A stretch of DNA of 14,392 nucleotides, taken from contig CAZGQD010000035.1 in NCBI GenBank assembly GCA_964527395.1, positions 1-14,392 of the forward strand, given 5' to 3'. The notes under the pieces are model-generated. The model was not told the DNA's origin, ran no database searches, and worked only from the letters and a program-made list of their open reading frames with translations. Below, one piece after another: positions 6,045-13,798 of the stretch (the first letter of the stretch is position 1; every line of letters starts with the position of its first letter). Source of the stretch: GCA-2688265 sp964527395. GTDB taxonomy: Archaea > Nanobdellota > Nanobdellia > Woesearchaeales > GW2011-AR9. The position numbers and the translations under genes were made by a program.

Positions 6045-6106
6045 TTTAATTCACTTTGTTAATTCAAATTGCATCTGGAAATTAACAATTTCCAGTTATG
6101 TCATTT
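6042..6106 (-). promoter_or_regulatory. Start-mimic hairpin element D before uL5 (degenerate)
   Basis: A perfect 9-bp core hairpin, CTGGAAATT 6075-6083 with AATTTCCAG 6087-6095, sits in the 85-nt eS4-uL5 spacer. The outer arms are decayed: AAAT 6066-6069 with ATTT 6103-6106, then two mismatches. The mRNA reads AUGACAUAA at 6104, matching the uL5 start AUGACA. The downstream arm can pair with the uL5 start by 4+4 bp with one mismatch (6061-6069 with 6043-6051). The decoy frame stops at once (Met-Thr-stop), unlike the other copies. Confidence 0.45.
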
Positions 6107-6129
6107 TTTTTCACTTTATAAACCTAAAT

Positions 6130-6819
6130 TTACTTATTATTCCATCCTTTTGGTACTACAAACAGATATTTTGTTGAAGTTTCAACTGCATCTCCTGCAT
6201 CTGTTGTATATTTAGCTAAATCTCCTTGCGCTGAATCAAACTTACCTACACTTCCAATATGTTTTCCTCTTACTAAAGTTACTCTAGCTCCAGCTTTAAG
6301 TGCCAAAACTTCCTTGATTGTAATTTTTCCATCAGCTGCAATATTAAGTACAACACTATCTCTCACTTTAGCTTCTGTTGAATCAACTAAAAATGTATGT
6401 CCATTGTGTAATCTAAGCTGAATCTTTCCACCTGCAACTGCAACCTTCCCTTCCACTCGACCAACTTTTGTTTTTGAAGCATCAACATCAATTTCTTTAA
6501 AAGTTAATTTTCCATTATCTCCTAAAACAACTTCAAAAGCCTTCTTACTCTTTTCTAAAACAATAATATCAAATAAACCAACCATATAACGTCTATCTTT
6601 TCTTCGCTTCCCATTAACTAAAACAACACTGTTATTAAGCAATTTTTCAGCCTCTGAACTAGTTGAACAAGCTCCAGCCATGTCTCTAAGAAATACTCCT
6701 AAAGCAAAACCAAATTCCATTTTATGCCCACCTGCATTAGGCCGCAAAATAAACTTGCTCTGTTTTCTGTTGAATCCCCATGTCCGTGGAGTCGCAATTC
6801 TTTTCAAATGATTCTTCAT
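6130..6819 (-). CDS. rps4e: 30S ribosomal protein eS4
   Basis: The product has 229 residues from the ATG at 6819. eS4 is found only in archaea and eukaryotes and lies on the body of the small subunit. Visible parts are the basic N-terminus HLKRIATPRTWGFNRKQSKF, the S4-type RNA-binding domain (FLRDMAGACSTSSEAEKLLN, then VLVNGKRRKDRRYMVGLFDII), the central KIQLRLHNGHTFLVD block, and a KOW-like C-terminal part (GARVTLVRGKHIGSVGKF). The frame is open to a TTG at 6825, but that TTG overlaps the strong GGTGAT SD (6825-6830), which is 5 nt from the ATG. The ATG start is therefore well supported. It sits in a 9-bp hairpin with the SD in the loop. Confidence 0.96.
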   Translation of the reverse strand: MKNHLKRIATPRTWGFNRKQSKFILRPNAGGHKMEFGFALGVFLRDMAGACSTSSEAEKLLNNSVVLVNGKRRKDRRYMVGLFDIIVLEKSKKAFEVVLGDNGKLTFKEIDVDASKTKVGRVEGKVAVAGGKIQLRLHNGHTFLVDSTEAKVRDSVVLNIAADGKITIKEVLALKAGARVTLVRGKHIGSVGKFDSAQGDLAKYTTDAGDAVETSTKYLFVVPKGWNNK

Positions 6820-6873
6820 AAGCAATCACCTTGCTTATGTAGCTTAAAAATCCCTGATTTTTGTTGTTTCATA
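6817..6873 (-). promoter_or_regulatory. SD-in-loop hairpin at the eS4 start (element G)
   Basis: CATAAGCAA (6817-6825) and TTGCTTATG (6831-6839) are perfect 9-bp arms around a 5-nt loop. On the mRNA the loop is exactly GGUGA, the core of the SD, and the 3' arm contains the eS4 AUG. Upstream lies a second perfect hairpin, AAAAATC/GATTTTT (6846-6852, 6856-6862), then AUGAAAC at 6872, matching the eS4 start AUGAAGA. TATG/CATA (6836-6839, 6870-6873) can close the alternative structure. The layout is the same as at uS14. Confidence 0.65.
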
Positions 6874-6895
6874 TTACTATTCACCTAAATTATTA

Positions 6896-7315
6896 TTATT
6901 TTTTAACTTCAGCCTTCGCCTTAGCGCCTTTCTTAGATTCCAGTTTAGCCTTTCTCTTAGCATCACTCAGATCTAATGTTTGAATTTGCAAATTACTTGG
7001 CTTAATCGCCCTAGGATTTTTGCCACCGTCCTTTTTGATCAATTCACAACCAGCTACATTCACAAATCCTCTTTTTAAACTAACAAGTTCAACTTTTCCT
7101 TCTTTACCTTTATATTGGCCTCGACTTACCTTAACAGTATCTCCTTTTTTAACTAGCAAACTTCTTCTGCCATACTTCTCTCTAAGAGTTTTTGACAAAT
7201 TCACATGCATAAATTTTTGTAAATTATGTAAATCAGCTGAATATCTAGCAAGTCTCTGCTTTCTAGCACTAACACTGCTATTTTTTCCGCCCCGAATTTT
7301 TTTTGCTAATTTCAT
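6896..7315 (-). CDS. rpl24: 50S ribosomal protein uL24
   Basis: The product has 139 residues. uL24 is an assembly-initiator protein near the exit tunnel. The archaeal N-terminal segment (SARKQRLARYSADLHNLQKF, then LREKYGRRSLLV) precedes a KOW domain at about 55-90 (KKGDTVKVSRGQYKGKEGKV, then KRGFVNVAGCELIKKDG). A Lys/Ala-rich tail of about 25 residues ends the protein. The ATG at 7315 follows the uL14 stop by 48 nt and is preceded by AGGAAAATAAG, a weak SD. eS4 follows, as in most archaea. Confidence 0.97.
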   Translation of the reverse strand: MKLAKKIRGGKNSSVSARKQRLARYSADLHNLQKFMHVNLSKTLREKYGRRSLLVKKGDTVKVSRGQYKGKEGKVELVSLKRGFVNVAGCELIKKDGGKNPRAIKPSNLQIQTLDLSDAKRKAKLESKKGAKAKAEVKK

Positions 7316-7363
7316 CTTATTTTCCTATTATTTTAATTATTAAATTCAATCCAATACCTTCAT

Positions 7364-7765
7364 CTATAATACGGTCTTAGCCACTTTAGCTACTGCTGGC
7401 CATCTCTGAGCAACTTCCTTTGCAATTGGTCCTTTAAAAATGGTTCCTTTTGGATTCCCTTTCATATCTTTAAGCACTACTGCTGCATTATCTTCAAATT
7501 TAACTCTGATTCCACTAGGTCGTCTGAATTCTTTTCTTTGACGCACAAGTACTGAAGGTACAACTGTCTTTCTCATATCTAACTTCCCTTTCTTTACAGA
7601 CGCTAAAAACAAGTCTCCTACTCCTGCTGCTGGAACTCTACCTTTTACAGTTTTATGCCCTTTTACTGAAACCAGTTTAAGCATTTTAGCTCCAGAGTTG
7701 TCACAGCTTTGAACTCTTGCCTGTGTTGGGAGTGCCCGTGTAACTCTTCCTTTGATTGCCTTCAT
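7364..7765 (-). CDS. rpl14: 50S ribosomal protein uL14
   Basis: The product has 133 residues, the typical archaeal length. uL14 is a beta-barrel protein at the subunit interface that forms bridges to the 30S. Conserved segments are QARVQSCDNSGAKMLKLVSV, then GRVPAAGVGDLFLASVKKGK, MRKTVVPSVLVRQRKEFRRP, then KFEDNAAVVLKDMKGNPKGTIFKGPIAKE. The start is fixed by GGAG (7774-7777) 8 nt upstream of the ATG at 7765. A palindromic start-mimic element fills the 86-nt spacer to uS17. Confidence 0.97.
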   Translation of the reverse strand: MKAIKGRVTRALPTQARVQSCDNSGAKMLKLVSVKGHKTVKGRVPAAGVGDLFLASVKKGKLDMRKTVVPSVLVRQRKEFRRPSGIRVKFEDNAAVVLKDMKGNPKGTIFKGPIAKEVAQRWPAVAKVAKTVL

Positions 7766-7811
7766 TTTATTTTCTCCGAAAATGATTGAAAATTCAGGGA
7801 ATTTTCATTTT
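7762..7811 (-). promoter_or_regulatory. Start-mimic hairpin element F before uL14
   Basis: TCATTTT (7762-7768, containing the uL14 start) pairs with AAAATGA (7779-7785) over 7 bp, with the GGAG SD in the 10-nt loop. The AAAATGA arm can instead pair with TCATTTT at 7805-7811, around a core hairpin whose 8-bp version is TGAAAATT 7787-7794 with AATTTTCA 7800-7807. This is the same core as element C. The upstream copy reads AUGAAAA, like the uL14 start AUGAAGG. The outer arms have diverged from the GGC/GCC type. Confidence 0.5.
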
Positions 7812-7851
7812 TATTCAACCTATTCTTTTATTATAATTTATAAAACAACAC

Positions 7852-8208
7852 TTAAACTGCCTTTTTCTCGTCTGCAAGTACCTTAATAATCACATGATGT
7901 TTTGTCTTACTAATTGGTCTTGTTCTAGCAACTAAAACTTTTTGACCTACTTTTGCATCAATACTTGCTGGATTGTGAACTCTAATTCTACTCTTACGAA
8001 ACTCAAACCTTTCATATTTAGGAACTTTTCTTGACCGCTCCCATTCAATTGTAGCTGAACCTGAAACATCCTTTTTAACAACAACACCTTCAAGAGTGCT
8101 ATCTTTAACATTAAGCTCACCATGAAAAGGACAATTTCTATCATACCTTTCTCCTTGAGCTGGAGCTTCTACTCCTAGTACTGTTCTTCCATTGGTCTTC
8201 TTCGCCAT
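7852..8208 (-). CDS. rps17: 30S ribosomal protein uS17
   Basis: The product has 118 residues, normal for the archaeal form. uS17 is a primary 16S rRNA binder in the 5' domain with an OB fold. Signatures are the archaeal NCPFHGEL box at residues 25-32, GVVVKKDVSGSATIEWERSR, YERFEFRKSRIRVHNPASI, and VARTRPISKTKHHVIIKVL. The start ATG at 8208 gives MAKKTNGRT. An AGGAAA upstream is at most a weak SD. It sits 39 nt after Rnp1 and before uL14, the canonical order. Confidence 0.97.
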   Translation of the reverse strand: MAKKTNGRTVLGVEAPAQGERYDRNCPFHGELNVKDSTLEGVVVKKDVSGSATIEWERSRKVPKYERFEFRKSRIRVHNPASIDAKVGQKVLVARTRPISKTKHHVIIKVLADEKKAV

Positions 8209-8247
8209 TTTGTTTACATTTCCTAATTTTAATTTCTGATTATTTAA

Positions 8248-8481
8248 TCAATTTCCTCGGAGTCTGTCCTGCGACCGTGCCATAATTTCTGACATTAACA
8301 ACTGCTTTCCCTCTACTTCAATTTTCACCAAAGCAGATTTAAGCAAAACCTTGCCACTAAGCAAAGTTATCGTCTTTAAAGTCTCATTAAGCACGACTCC
8401 TCCTAAACCCACAAAATCTTTTTTTGTAGATTCTAAAACCTTAACCTTCTTCCCTATTAAGGATTCTGGCCAAAGTTTCAC
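8248..8481 (-). CDS. rnp1: RNase P protein component 1 (Rpp29/Pop4 family)
   Basis: The product has about 77 residues and is the archaeal Rpp29 homologue, a protein subunit of RNase P that helps the RNA subunit mature tRNA 5' ends. The Sm-like beta fold is visible as LIGKKVKVLESTKKDFVGLG, GVVLNETLKTITLLSG, then LVKIEVEGKQLL, ending DRLRGN. No ATG is available. A GTG at 8487 would overlap the eIF1 stop, but the strong GAGGTG SD (8490-8495) is only 2 nt from it. The GTG at 8481 (MKLWPESLIGKK) is 8 nt away, so I prefer it. Its presence implies a canonical RNase P, unlike Nanoarchaeum equitans. Confidence 0.92.
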   Translation of the reverse strand: MKLWPESLIGKKVKVLESTKKDFVGLGGVVLNETLKTITLLSGKVLLKSALVKIEVEGKQLLMSEIMARSQDRLRGN

Positions 8482-8483
8482 TT

Positions 8484-8789
8484 TCACTGCACCTCAATTG
8501 ATTCCTCAGCAAAGCCGAACTCAACTAATGCGCCGCGAATACGATTTTTATGATTCCCTTGAAGCTCAATTTGTCCACCCTTGGAACTTCCCCCACAGGC
8601 AAACTTATTTTTAAGCTTCTTTGCAATATCAGAGATTTTTATCTCTGACCCAAACCCTCTAACCACAGTATATTGTTTTCCAAACTTTCGTTTTTCAATG
8701 ATCACTGTAATTTTTTGATTTTCTAAACTAATATTATCCCAAACCCCTAATTCCTTAGGAAGTCCAGTCATCGGATCGATCTCAACCAT
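8484..8789 (-). CDS. Translation initiation factor aIF1/SUI1
   Basis: The product has 101 residues, the usual size of archaeal aIF1. SUI1 proteins bind near the P site of the small subunit and enforce correct start-codon selection. The SUI1 fold shows as ITVIIEKRKFGKQYTVVRGF at 27-46, IAKKLKNKFACGGS at 55-68, and KGGQIELQGNH at 70-80, all well matched to the family. It starts 3 nt after the uL29 stop, and its stop is followed by Rnp1 2 nt later. uL29-SUI1-Rnp1-uS17 is a common archaeal gene string. Confidence 0.95.
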   Translation of the reverse strand: MVEIDPMTGLPKELGVWDNISLENQKITVIIEKRKFGKQYTVVRGFGSEIKISDIAKKLKNKFACGGSSKGGQIELQGNHKNRIRGALVEFGFAEESIEVQ

Positions 8790-8792
8790 TCT

Positions 8793-9050
8793 CTATTCTT
8801 TCTTTTTCCCCATCACTTTTTTTGATGATTTAGATAATTTTGATTTTTTAGCTACAATTTCTTGTTCCTTAAGTAAAGTTTTTACTCTTGCAATATTCTT
8901 CCTAACAGTCCTAAACTTAGCAACATCTTGCGCTGCAGCCCCGCTAGCTCGAGCAGCATTTAATTTGAACTTCTCTTTATTAAGGTCTTCCAATTTTTTT
9001 GACAATTCATCTGCTGCCAAATCTCGAAGTTCCTTCATTATTTTACTCAT
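8793..9050 (-). CDS. rpl29: 50S ribosomal protein uL29
   Basis: The product has 85 residues, longer than the usual 65-70 because of a C-terminal Lys/Ser tail. uL29 is a helical hairpin protein at the polypeptide exit. The conserved helices are MKELRDLAADELSKKLEDLN and the turn region followed by VAKFRTVRKNIARVKTLLKE. The start ATG at 9050 overlaps the uS3 stop as ATGA. A GGTGA SD inside the uS3 end is 6 nt upstream, indicating tight coupling to uS3. Confidence 0.95.
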   Translation of the reverse strand: MSKIMKELRDLAADELSKKLEDLNKEKFKLNAARASGAAAQDVAKFRTVRKNIARVKTLLKEQEIVAKKSKLSKSSKKVMGKKKE

Positions 9051-9883
9051 TGAGCTTCACCTTCACTTTTTTCTTCAGCAGAGATAACTCCTTCTTCAGC
9101 AACTGGCTTAGCTTCAACTGATTCTTCAGCCACAACTTCAGTTCCTTCAGCTTCTTTTGATTCTGATTCCTTAGCAACACTAGATTCTTTTGCAGCAACA
9201 TCTTCTTTAACTACTTCTTTAGCCACACTTTCTTCTGATTTTGATTCCTTATCACTAACATCTTTTGAACTAAATTCCATTACAGCTGCAGGTAAAATCT
9301 CAACATGATCTGGAAGTACAATATCTGAAGGCATAATTCTAACTTGAATTCCAATAACTCCTGACTTAAGTAAAGCTGAAGAGTAAGCAGTTCTAACTCC
9401 ACTAACAGCCACATCTCCACACTTCTTTAAATATCCTAAATAAAATCTCCAACTCTTAGCTCGAGCACCAGGAATCTTACCTGAAATCTTAATTTCAACA
9501 CCAAGAGCACCAGCAGCAATTACACTAGATAATGTTTTATGCCCAATTCCTTTAAACCGTGCACTTCCAAATCTTTCAAGAGATGAAGCAATTCTAGCTG
9601 CTACAATCTGCGCATCTAAATCTGGTTGAGGAACTTCTTGAATTTCAACTTGTGGATTTTCTAAACCAAAATGGCTCTTTAAATACCGAGTTAATGACCT
9701 AATGTTTGACCCTTTTGATCCAACTACAATGCTAGGCCGATTAGCTACAACAATGATTTTTTCTCCTAAAGGAATCTTTTTCAGAGTAACTTCTGATACT
9801 TCAGCAGCCTTCAAAGTACTTCGAATATGCTGTTTAATATAGTACTCCTTTGTTTTTTGTTTGATAAATTCTCGCTCGATCAT
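9047..9883 (-). CDS. rps3: 30S ribosomal protein uS3 with acidic C-terminal tail
   Basis: The product has 278 residues. uS3 lines the mRNA entry tunnel and contributes to helicase activity. The type II KH domain is at about 15-85 with the GxxG loop G55-S-K-G58 (VVGSKGSNIRSLTRYL, then FGLENPQVEI). The C-terminal uS3 domain follows (RFKGIGHKTLSSVIAAGALG, then KISGKIPGARAKSWRFYLGY, QVRIMPSDIVLPDHVEI). Residues after about 203 are a long Glu/Ser/Val/Lys acidic tail, which archaeal homologues often have in shorter form. It starts directly after the uL22 stop (TAAATG), and GGTGA at 9891-9895 serves as SD. Confidence 0.97.
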   Translation of the reverse strand: MIEREFIKQKTKEYYIKQHIRSTLKAAEVSEVTLKKIPLGEKIIVVANRPSIVVGSKGSNIRSLTRYLKSHFGLENPQVEIQEVPQPDLDAQIVAARIASSLERFGSARFKGIGHKTLSSVIAAGALGVEIKISGKIPGARAKSWRFYLGYLKKCGDVAVSGVRTAYSSALLKSGVIGIQVRIMPSDIVLPDHVEILPAAVMEFSSKDVSDKESKSEESVAKEVVKEDVAAKESSVAKESESKEAEGTEVVAEESVEAKPVAEEGVISAEEKSEGEAQ

Positions 9884-10447
9884 TTATGACTCACCACTTT
9901 GCTTATTATTATTATTATCTTGAACAACCTCAGCCGCACCAGATTCTTTTGCTTCTTTAGCAACTTCTTCCTTTTTTACAGGAGCAGCAGCTTTCTTAGA
10001 AACTTTCTTTTTAGATTTAGCCTTTTCCATCTCTTTGACTTCAATTTCAATGTGACTTCTCTTACTTGACCCTCTAAACCGTCTTCCAGTCATAGGTGTG
10101 CTTGCCTTATTAGCAAGTAACTTAACTATTTTAAGAGATTCTGTATTTAAACCAATATTCTCTGCATTCTTTTCAACACTATTAACAAGTCTCAAAAAAC
10201 ATGCAGCTGCTTTTACAGGATAACGTCCTGCTGACATCCCTTTCTTATGACCCATATCTGAATTGAATCGAACAAAAGGAACAGCCTGCAACTTAGCTAC
10301 AACTCCTTCCAAAAGCCGCTTAGCTTCTGAAGTACTTTTGTACCTTAAAAACCGACTAATCTCAACGGAATGTTTTGTAGAGATAGGAAGATTTCGAGAT
10401 GAAGCCTTCGCCACATGTACAGTTCCTGCGTTTTCTTTTGCTGCCAT
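9884..10447 (-). CDS. rpl22: 50S ribosomal protein uL22
   Basis: The product has 187 residues. uL22 lines the exit tunnel with a long beta hairpin. The conserved fold covers about 20-138: ISTKHSVEISRFLRYKSTSE, AKRLLEGVV, HKKGMSAGRYPVKAAACFLRL, then the hairpin tip region PMTGRRFRGSSKRSHIEIEV. From about 139 it carries a Lys-rich then Ala/Glu-rich tail ending in a run of Asn coded by repeated AAT (9905-9918). uS19 precedes at 23 nt and uS3 follows without a gap. The start ATG at 10447 gives MAAKENAG. Confidence 0.96.
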   Translation of the reverse strand: MAAKENAGTVHVAKASSRNLPISTKHSVEISRFLRYKSTSEAKRLLEGVVAKLQAVPFVRFNSDMGHKKGMSAGRYPVKAAACFLRLVNSVEKNAENIGLNTESLKIVKLLANKASTPMTGRRFRGSSKRSHIEIEVKEMEKAKSKKKVSKKAAAPVKKEEVAKEAKESGAAEVVQDNNNNKQSGES

Positions 10448-10470
10448 TTTTATTTATTCAATTATAATCC

Positions 10471-10854
10471 TTATCTTGCTGTTGCCGCCTTACTTGATCT
10501 TGTAGACCCAACACCAGCACCACTATGTGTAACTCCTTTACGAGTATGTGCAAATTCACCTAATCTTAAACCAAGCATTTCAATATTACAATGTACTTGA
10601 ACAAATTCCTTTCCAGTGTAAACCCCAATACTCATCCCCATCATTTCTGGCAAGATCACAAACTCACGTACATGAGTCTTAATGTTTTTCTTACCTGCTT
10701 TGATGTTTGAATATAATGCGCTCCATTCAAGAGTCTTCATAGCTCTTTGAACACTCCGTCTTTCTCTTGAAGGAATCAATGCCAAAAAGTCAGCCATATC
10801 TAAATTCTTAGCTTCTTCTTCTAAAAGCCCTTTCCATTTGAGTTCTTTTGCCAT
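10471..10854 (-). CDS. rps19: 30S ribosomal protein uS19
   Basis: The product has 127 residues, a normal archaeal uS19. It lies in the head of the small subunit near the A site. Visible signatures are FLALIPSRERRSVQRAM, KTHVREFVILPEMMGMSIGV, VYTGKEFVQVHCNIEMLGLR, then the C-terminal LGEFAHTRKGVTHSGAGVG and TRSSK. The ATG at 10854 gives MAKELKWKG. The 50-nt spacer to uL2 is A/T-rich with no hairpin of the start-mimic type. Confidence 0.97.
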   Translation of the reverse strand: MAKELKWKGLLEEEAKNLDMADFLALIPSRERRSVQRAMKTLEWSALYSNIKAGKKNIKTHVREFVILPEMMGMSIGVYTGKEFVQVHCNIEMLGLRLGEFAHTRKGVTHSGAGVGSTRSSKAATAR

Positions 10855-10904
10855 TTTTAATTTCCTTTTGATTTTTAATTACATTCAACCATTAACTATC
10901 AATT

Positions 10905-11624
10905 TTATCGTTTCCTTCCTGTTCTTCGAGGAGCAATCTTCCCAACCTTTCTTCCAGGTGGTGCACTTCTTGGAGATAGAGTAGGTCTTCCCTTACTATG
11001 TGATGAACCACTTCCAAATGGATGATCTACTGCATTCATTGAAATACCACAGACTTTAGGATACAATTTGTTCCTAGCCTTCATCCTATGAAATTTATTA
11101 CCTGCCTTTAAGAAAGGTTTCTCTACACGGCCTGACCCAGCAACTACTCCAATAGCTGCCCGACATCCTGCCAAAAACACTTTTTCTTTCTTTGAAGGCA
11201 ATTTAACCCGAACACCCTTATCTGTTTTAGATAAAACTTTTGCAAAAGCACCTGAGCCTCTAACAAATTTTCCTCCATCTCCTGGACGTCCTTCAATATT
11301 ATGAATTAATGTCCCTTCTGGGATTTCACTCAAAGCAAAAACACTTCCAGTGGACAAATTACTAAAATCTTCATTCGCATTCAAACCAATACTTACTTCG
11401 TCACCAACACTAGTTCCTTGACTAGCAAAAGCAAGCACTTGTTCTTCTGTTTCATACTCAATAACCATTAATGGTGCGCTGTGTCCTGCACAATGAATTA
11501 AATCAACCACAATACCAGTACTAGCAAAAGGCAAATGACTAACTTTACCTTTAAACCTAAAACTAGGTGACCTATAAGTTCCGGTGCCACGTCCTCGACG
11601 TTGTTGGATAATTCTTTTTCCCAT
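10905..11624 (-). CDS. rpl2: 50S ribosomal protein uL2
   Basis: The product has 239 residues, the archaeal length. uL2 is needed for subunit association and supports the peptidyl transferase centre. The start MGKRIIQQRRGRGTGTYRSP, the central IPEGTLIHNIEGRPGDGGKF, and the C-terminal NAVDHPFGSGSSHSKGRPT followed by APPGRKVGKIAPRRTGRKR are all clear. The catalytically implicated His of the D-H-P motif is kept. The following Gly run reads GSG rather than the common GGG. The start has an AGGTTGAT SD-like motif upstream and follows uL23 by 27 nt. Confidence 0.97.
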   Translation of the reverse strand: MGKRIIQQRRGRGTGTYRSPSFRFKGKVSHLPFASTGIVVDLIHCAGHSAPLMVIEYETEEQVLAFASQGTSVGDEVSIGLNANEDFSNLSTGSVFALSEIPEGTLIHNIEGRPGDGGKFVRGSGAFAKVLSKTDKGVRVKLPSKKEKVFLAGCRAAIGVVAGSGRVEKPFLKAGNKFHRMKARNKLYPKVCGISMNAVDHPFGSGSSHSKGRPTLSPRSAPPGRKVGKIAPRRTGRKR

Positions 11625-11651
11625 TTTTTTATCAACCTAAATAATTATAAT

Positions 11652-11951
11652 CTAAATAAATCCTAAATCTGCACTTACATCTGCTGCTAAATGATCATTT
11701 GTTAACTTCACATAAGCCTTTTTCTTTCCCTTAGCAATGTTAAGCACATTCACTTTAGCAACTTTTACATTAAACATCTTCTCAACAGCTTGTTTAACAT
11801 CTTTTTTCTTAGCAAAACCTTCAACTAAAAAGGACAAAATGTTATCTGATTCGATTAATCGAACACATTTCTCTGTAGCTAAAGCTGAAATTAATACTGG
11901 CCTAACTAATGCCTCGCTTTCAACTACTTTCCCTTCAATATTTTTTGCCAT
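11652..11951 (-). CDS. rpl23: 50S ribosomal protein uL23
   Basis: The product has 99 residues, slightly longer than the usual 80-90 because of an N-terminal lead. uL23 sits at the exit tunnel and docks SRP and other nascent-chain factors. The fold is seen in VRPVLISALATEKCVRLIES, FLVEGFAKKKDVKQAVEKMF, NVKVAKVNVLNIAKGKKKAY and VKLTNDHLAADVSADLGFI. It starts at ATG 11951 (MAKNIEGK), 19 nt after the uL4 stop, and precedes uL2 as in all S10 operons. Confidence 0.96.
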   Translation of the reverse strand: MAKNIEGKVVESEALVRPVLISALATEKCVRLIESDNILSFLVEGFAKKKDVKQAVEKMFNVKVAKVNVLNIAKGKKKAYVKLTNDHLAADVSADLGFI

Positions 11952-11970
11952 TTTATATTAAACCAATAAT

Positions 11971-12777
11971 CTACATATACAAGTTCTCCTTGCTAACTTT
12001 ATCCACTGCAGCCTGAGTCCAAAGAGTCGCCCGACCAACATGTGTACCTGGTGCAAGTAAATTACAATTTAACTCTTCTACATTAACTATGTCAACTCCA
12101 GGAACATTCCTAGCTGACTTACTTAAAGCACAATCATTTGATACAACAACTAACAAACTTTTACGTCTTTTATAAGGTCGACTTCTCATTGTACCTTTTC
12201 CAGCCCGAATAGTTTTCTTTGCTCCACGAACTAATTCGTCTGCAAACCCTAACTTTTCAAGTGCAACTACAACATCTTTTGTTTTTGCCATAGTTTCGAA
12301 TGAATTATCTAAAATAAAAGGATAATTTGTAGGAACCTTGTGACCACGTTCAGCAACAAGACCAGCATCCATATTAGCTGACATTGCACTTCGAACAGCC
12401 TTCATCCATTCCTTAGCATTAATTTTCTGAACCAAAACCTTGCTTGCTTTAGGTGCATGAGCTCTACGTCCACCACGCGTTTGAGGTGAAAAAGTACCTA
12501 CCCAAAAAAACCTTGTTCCTCGACGAGTATGAATTTTTCTATTAACACGAGAGATACCAAAACCATAACATCCCCGGTACTTTCTTCGTCTTTTACTCAA
12601 TTTACTTGAGTGACGCTTCCCGGCATCTGAACTAGCCCCATATCTTTGACGTAATTGGCTCTGTTCTGCAAGTACTCCTCTAACAACTAAATCGGCTCTA
12701 ACGCCTTCGTTGAATTGAGCAGGTAAATCTACATTACCTTTCTTTGCGTTTACCCCGTCTACAATATTTAATTTCAT
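11971..12777 (-). CDS. rpl4: 50S ribosomal protein uL4
   Basis: The product has 268 residues, normal for archaeal uL4, which projects a loop into the exit tunnel. Conserved parts are NEGVRADLVVRGVLAEQSQL, the tunnel loop with RYGASSDAGKRHSSKLSKRR then RGTRFFWVGTFSPQTRGGRR, and the C-terminal globular end NVEELNCNLLAPGTHVGRAT. The start is ambiguous: the ATG at 12777 (MKLNIVDG) fits the family N-terminus, while a GTG at 12783 adds two residues and is 8 nt from an AGGT motif. I list the ATG. uL3 ends 16 nt upstream. Confidence 0.96.
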   Translation of the reverse strand: MKLNIVDGVNAKKGNVDLPAQFNEGVRADLVVRGVLAEQSQLRQRYGASSDAGKRHSSKLSKRRRKYRGCYGFGISRVNRKIHTRRGTRFFWVGTFSPQTRGGRRAHAPKASKVLVQKINAKEWMKAVRSAMSANMDAGLVAERGHKVPTNYPFILDNSFETMAKTKDVVVALEKLGFADELVRGAKKTIRAGKGTMRSRPYKRRKSLLVVVSNDCALSKSARNVPGVDIVNVEELNCNLLAPGTHVGRATLWTQAAVDKVSKENLYM

Positions 12778-12793
12778 GATCACAATAAACTAC

Positions 12794-13798
12794 CTAATAT
12801 GTAGCTTTATCCCTCCTAGAGATATATTTAAGTTGAATTGGCTTACTTAAAACAGCATTCTTAACCTTTTGCGGTCTAATTGCCCTAGCCAATAATACTG
12901 AAGCCTTTCTAGCCCCTGGAATTGAACCTTTAACTAATACATAATTACCCTTAACAAGCCCATATCCTCCTAAGCCACCTACTCGGTTAACCTTAGAAAC
13001 ATCGCTTCCCACCATTAAAATTTGTTGATTATAACTTGTTCGAAGATGATTTCCCATTCCACCTGGTTGAGCAATACGGTAATCTACTCTCTTAGGGGTC
13101 CATCCCCCCATAACTCCAATATGTCTTCTTTCCTTCTCAGCCTTGTGAGATACAAGAGGTACACCATATCGCTTAATTACTCCTTGAAAACCTTTTCCTT
13201 TAGTAACTGAACGTGTATCAATAACATCTCCTTCTTCAAATACATCAGAAACAGGCACTTCTTTACCTAAAATCTCTTTAGCGTAAGCAATCTGCTCATC
13301 TTTAGAACCACCAATACCAAGTTCTAAAATTTTAGGTTTTTTCTCACCAGTTCCAGTTGAAAAAGGAGCTGATAGAACAATTAATCGAACTAAATCATAT
13401 TCAGTATAAGAATCAAGAGTTTTTTCTTGTTTTTTAGGAAGTTTCATTGCCCGAGAAGCATATTTTTTCCATTCTTTAGAAATTTCAGATGCATAAATTT
13501 GGCCAACCTTCAAAAGTCCACCCACAGAATTTTTTTTGTAAAAAGAAACACCAAGCGCCAGCATATTCGGACACTCCACGATTGTAACAGGATAGTTAAT
13601 TTTCTCTCCTTTAGTGTCTGATTTGGCACGGTTATCAATCACTTGGACATGCGTCATCCCAGCTTTGATCCCGATAAACCCAAGAGCCTTGGCAGGAGCC
13701 CCATTAACCCAACTTCTAACTCGAACAAAGCTATGTCTACTCCGACGTCTAGGCCAGAACTGCATGCTTCCTCTTCTTGGACTGTGTGCTTTTGCCAT
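12794..13798 (-). CDS. rpl3: 50S ribosomal protein uL3
   Basis: The product has 334 residues, the archaeal length. uL3 binds early to 23S rRNA, and its extension reaches the peptidyl transferase centre. The N-terminus AKAHSPRRGSMQFWPRRRSR is characteristic of archaeal uL3. The core has GFIGIKAGMTHVQVIDN, TIVECPNMLALGVSFY, VTKGKGFQGVIKRYGVPL, GGWTPKRVDYRIAQPGGMGN and HLRTSYNQQILMVG. The end is SIPGARKASVLLARAIRP. It is the first gene of the operon. Its ATG at 13798 lies in a 13-bp inverted repeat with the upstream element A. Confidence 0.97.
   Translation of the reverse strand: MAKAHSPRRGSMQFWPRRRSRHSFVRVRSWVNGAPAKALGFIGIKAGMTHVQVIDNRAKSDTKGEKINYPVTIVECPNMLALGVSFYKKNSVGGLLKVGQIYASEISKEWKKYASRAMKLPKKQEKTLDSYTEYDLVRLIVLSAPFSTGTGEKKPKILELGIGGSKDEQIAYAKEILGKEVPVSDVFEEGDVIDTRSVTKGKGFQGVIKRYGVPLVSHKAEKERRHIGVMGGWTPKRVDYRIAQPGGMGNHLRTSYNQQILMVGSDVSKVNRVGGLGGYGLVKGNYVLVKGSIPGARKASVLLARAIRPQKVKNAVLSKPIQLKYISRRDKATY

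Noticed and set aside
6820..6825. eS4 starting at the TTG at 6825
   Set aside because: That codon is inside the SD sequence that serves the ATG at 6819.
5287..7811. The intergenic hairpins as intrinsic terminators
   Set aside because: They lie inside one operon, lack a consistent T-run after the stem on the mRNA strand, and overlap start codons of the next gene.
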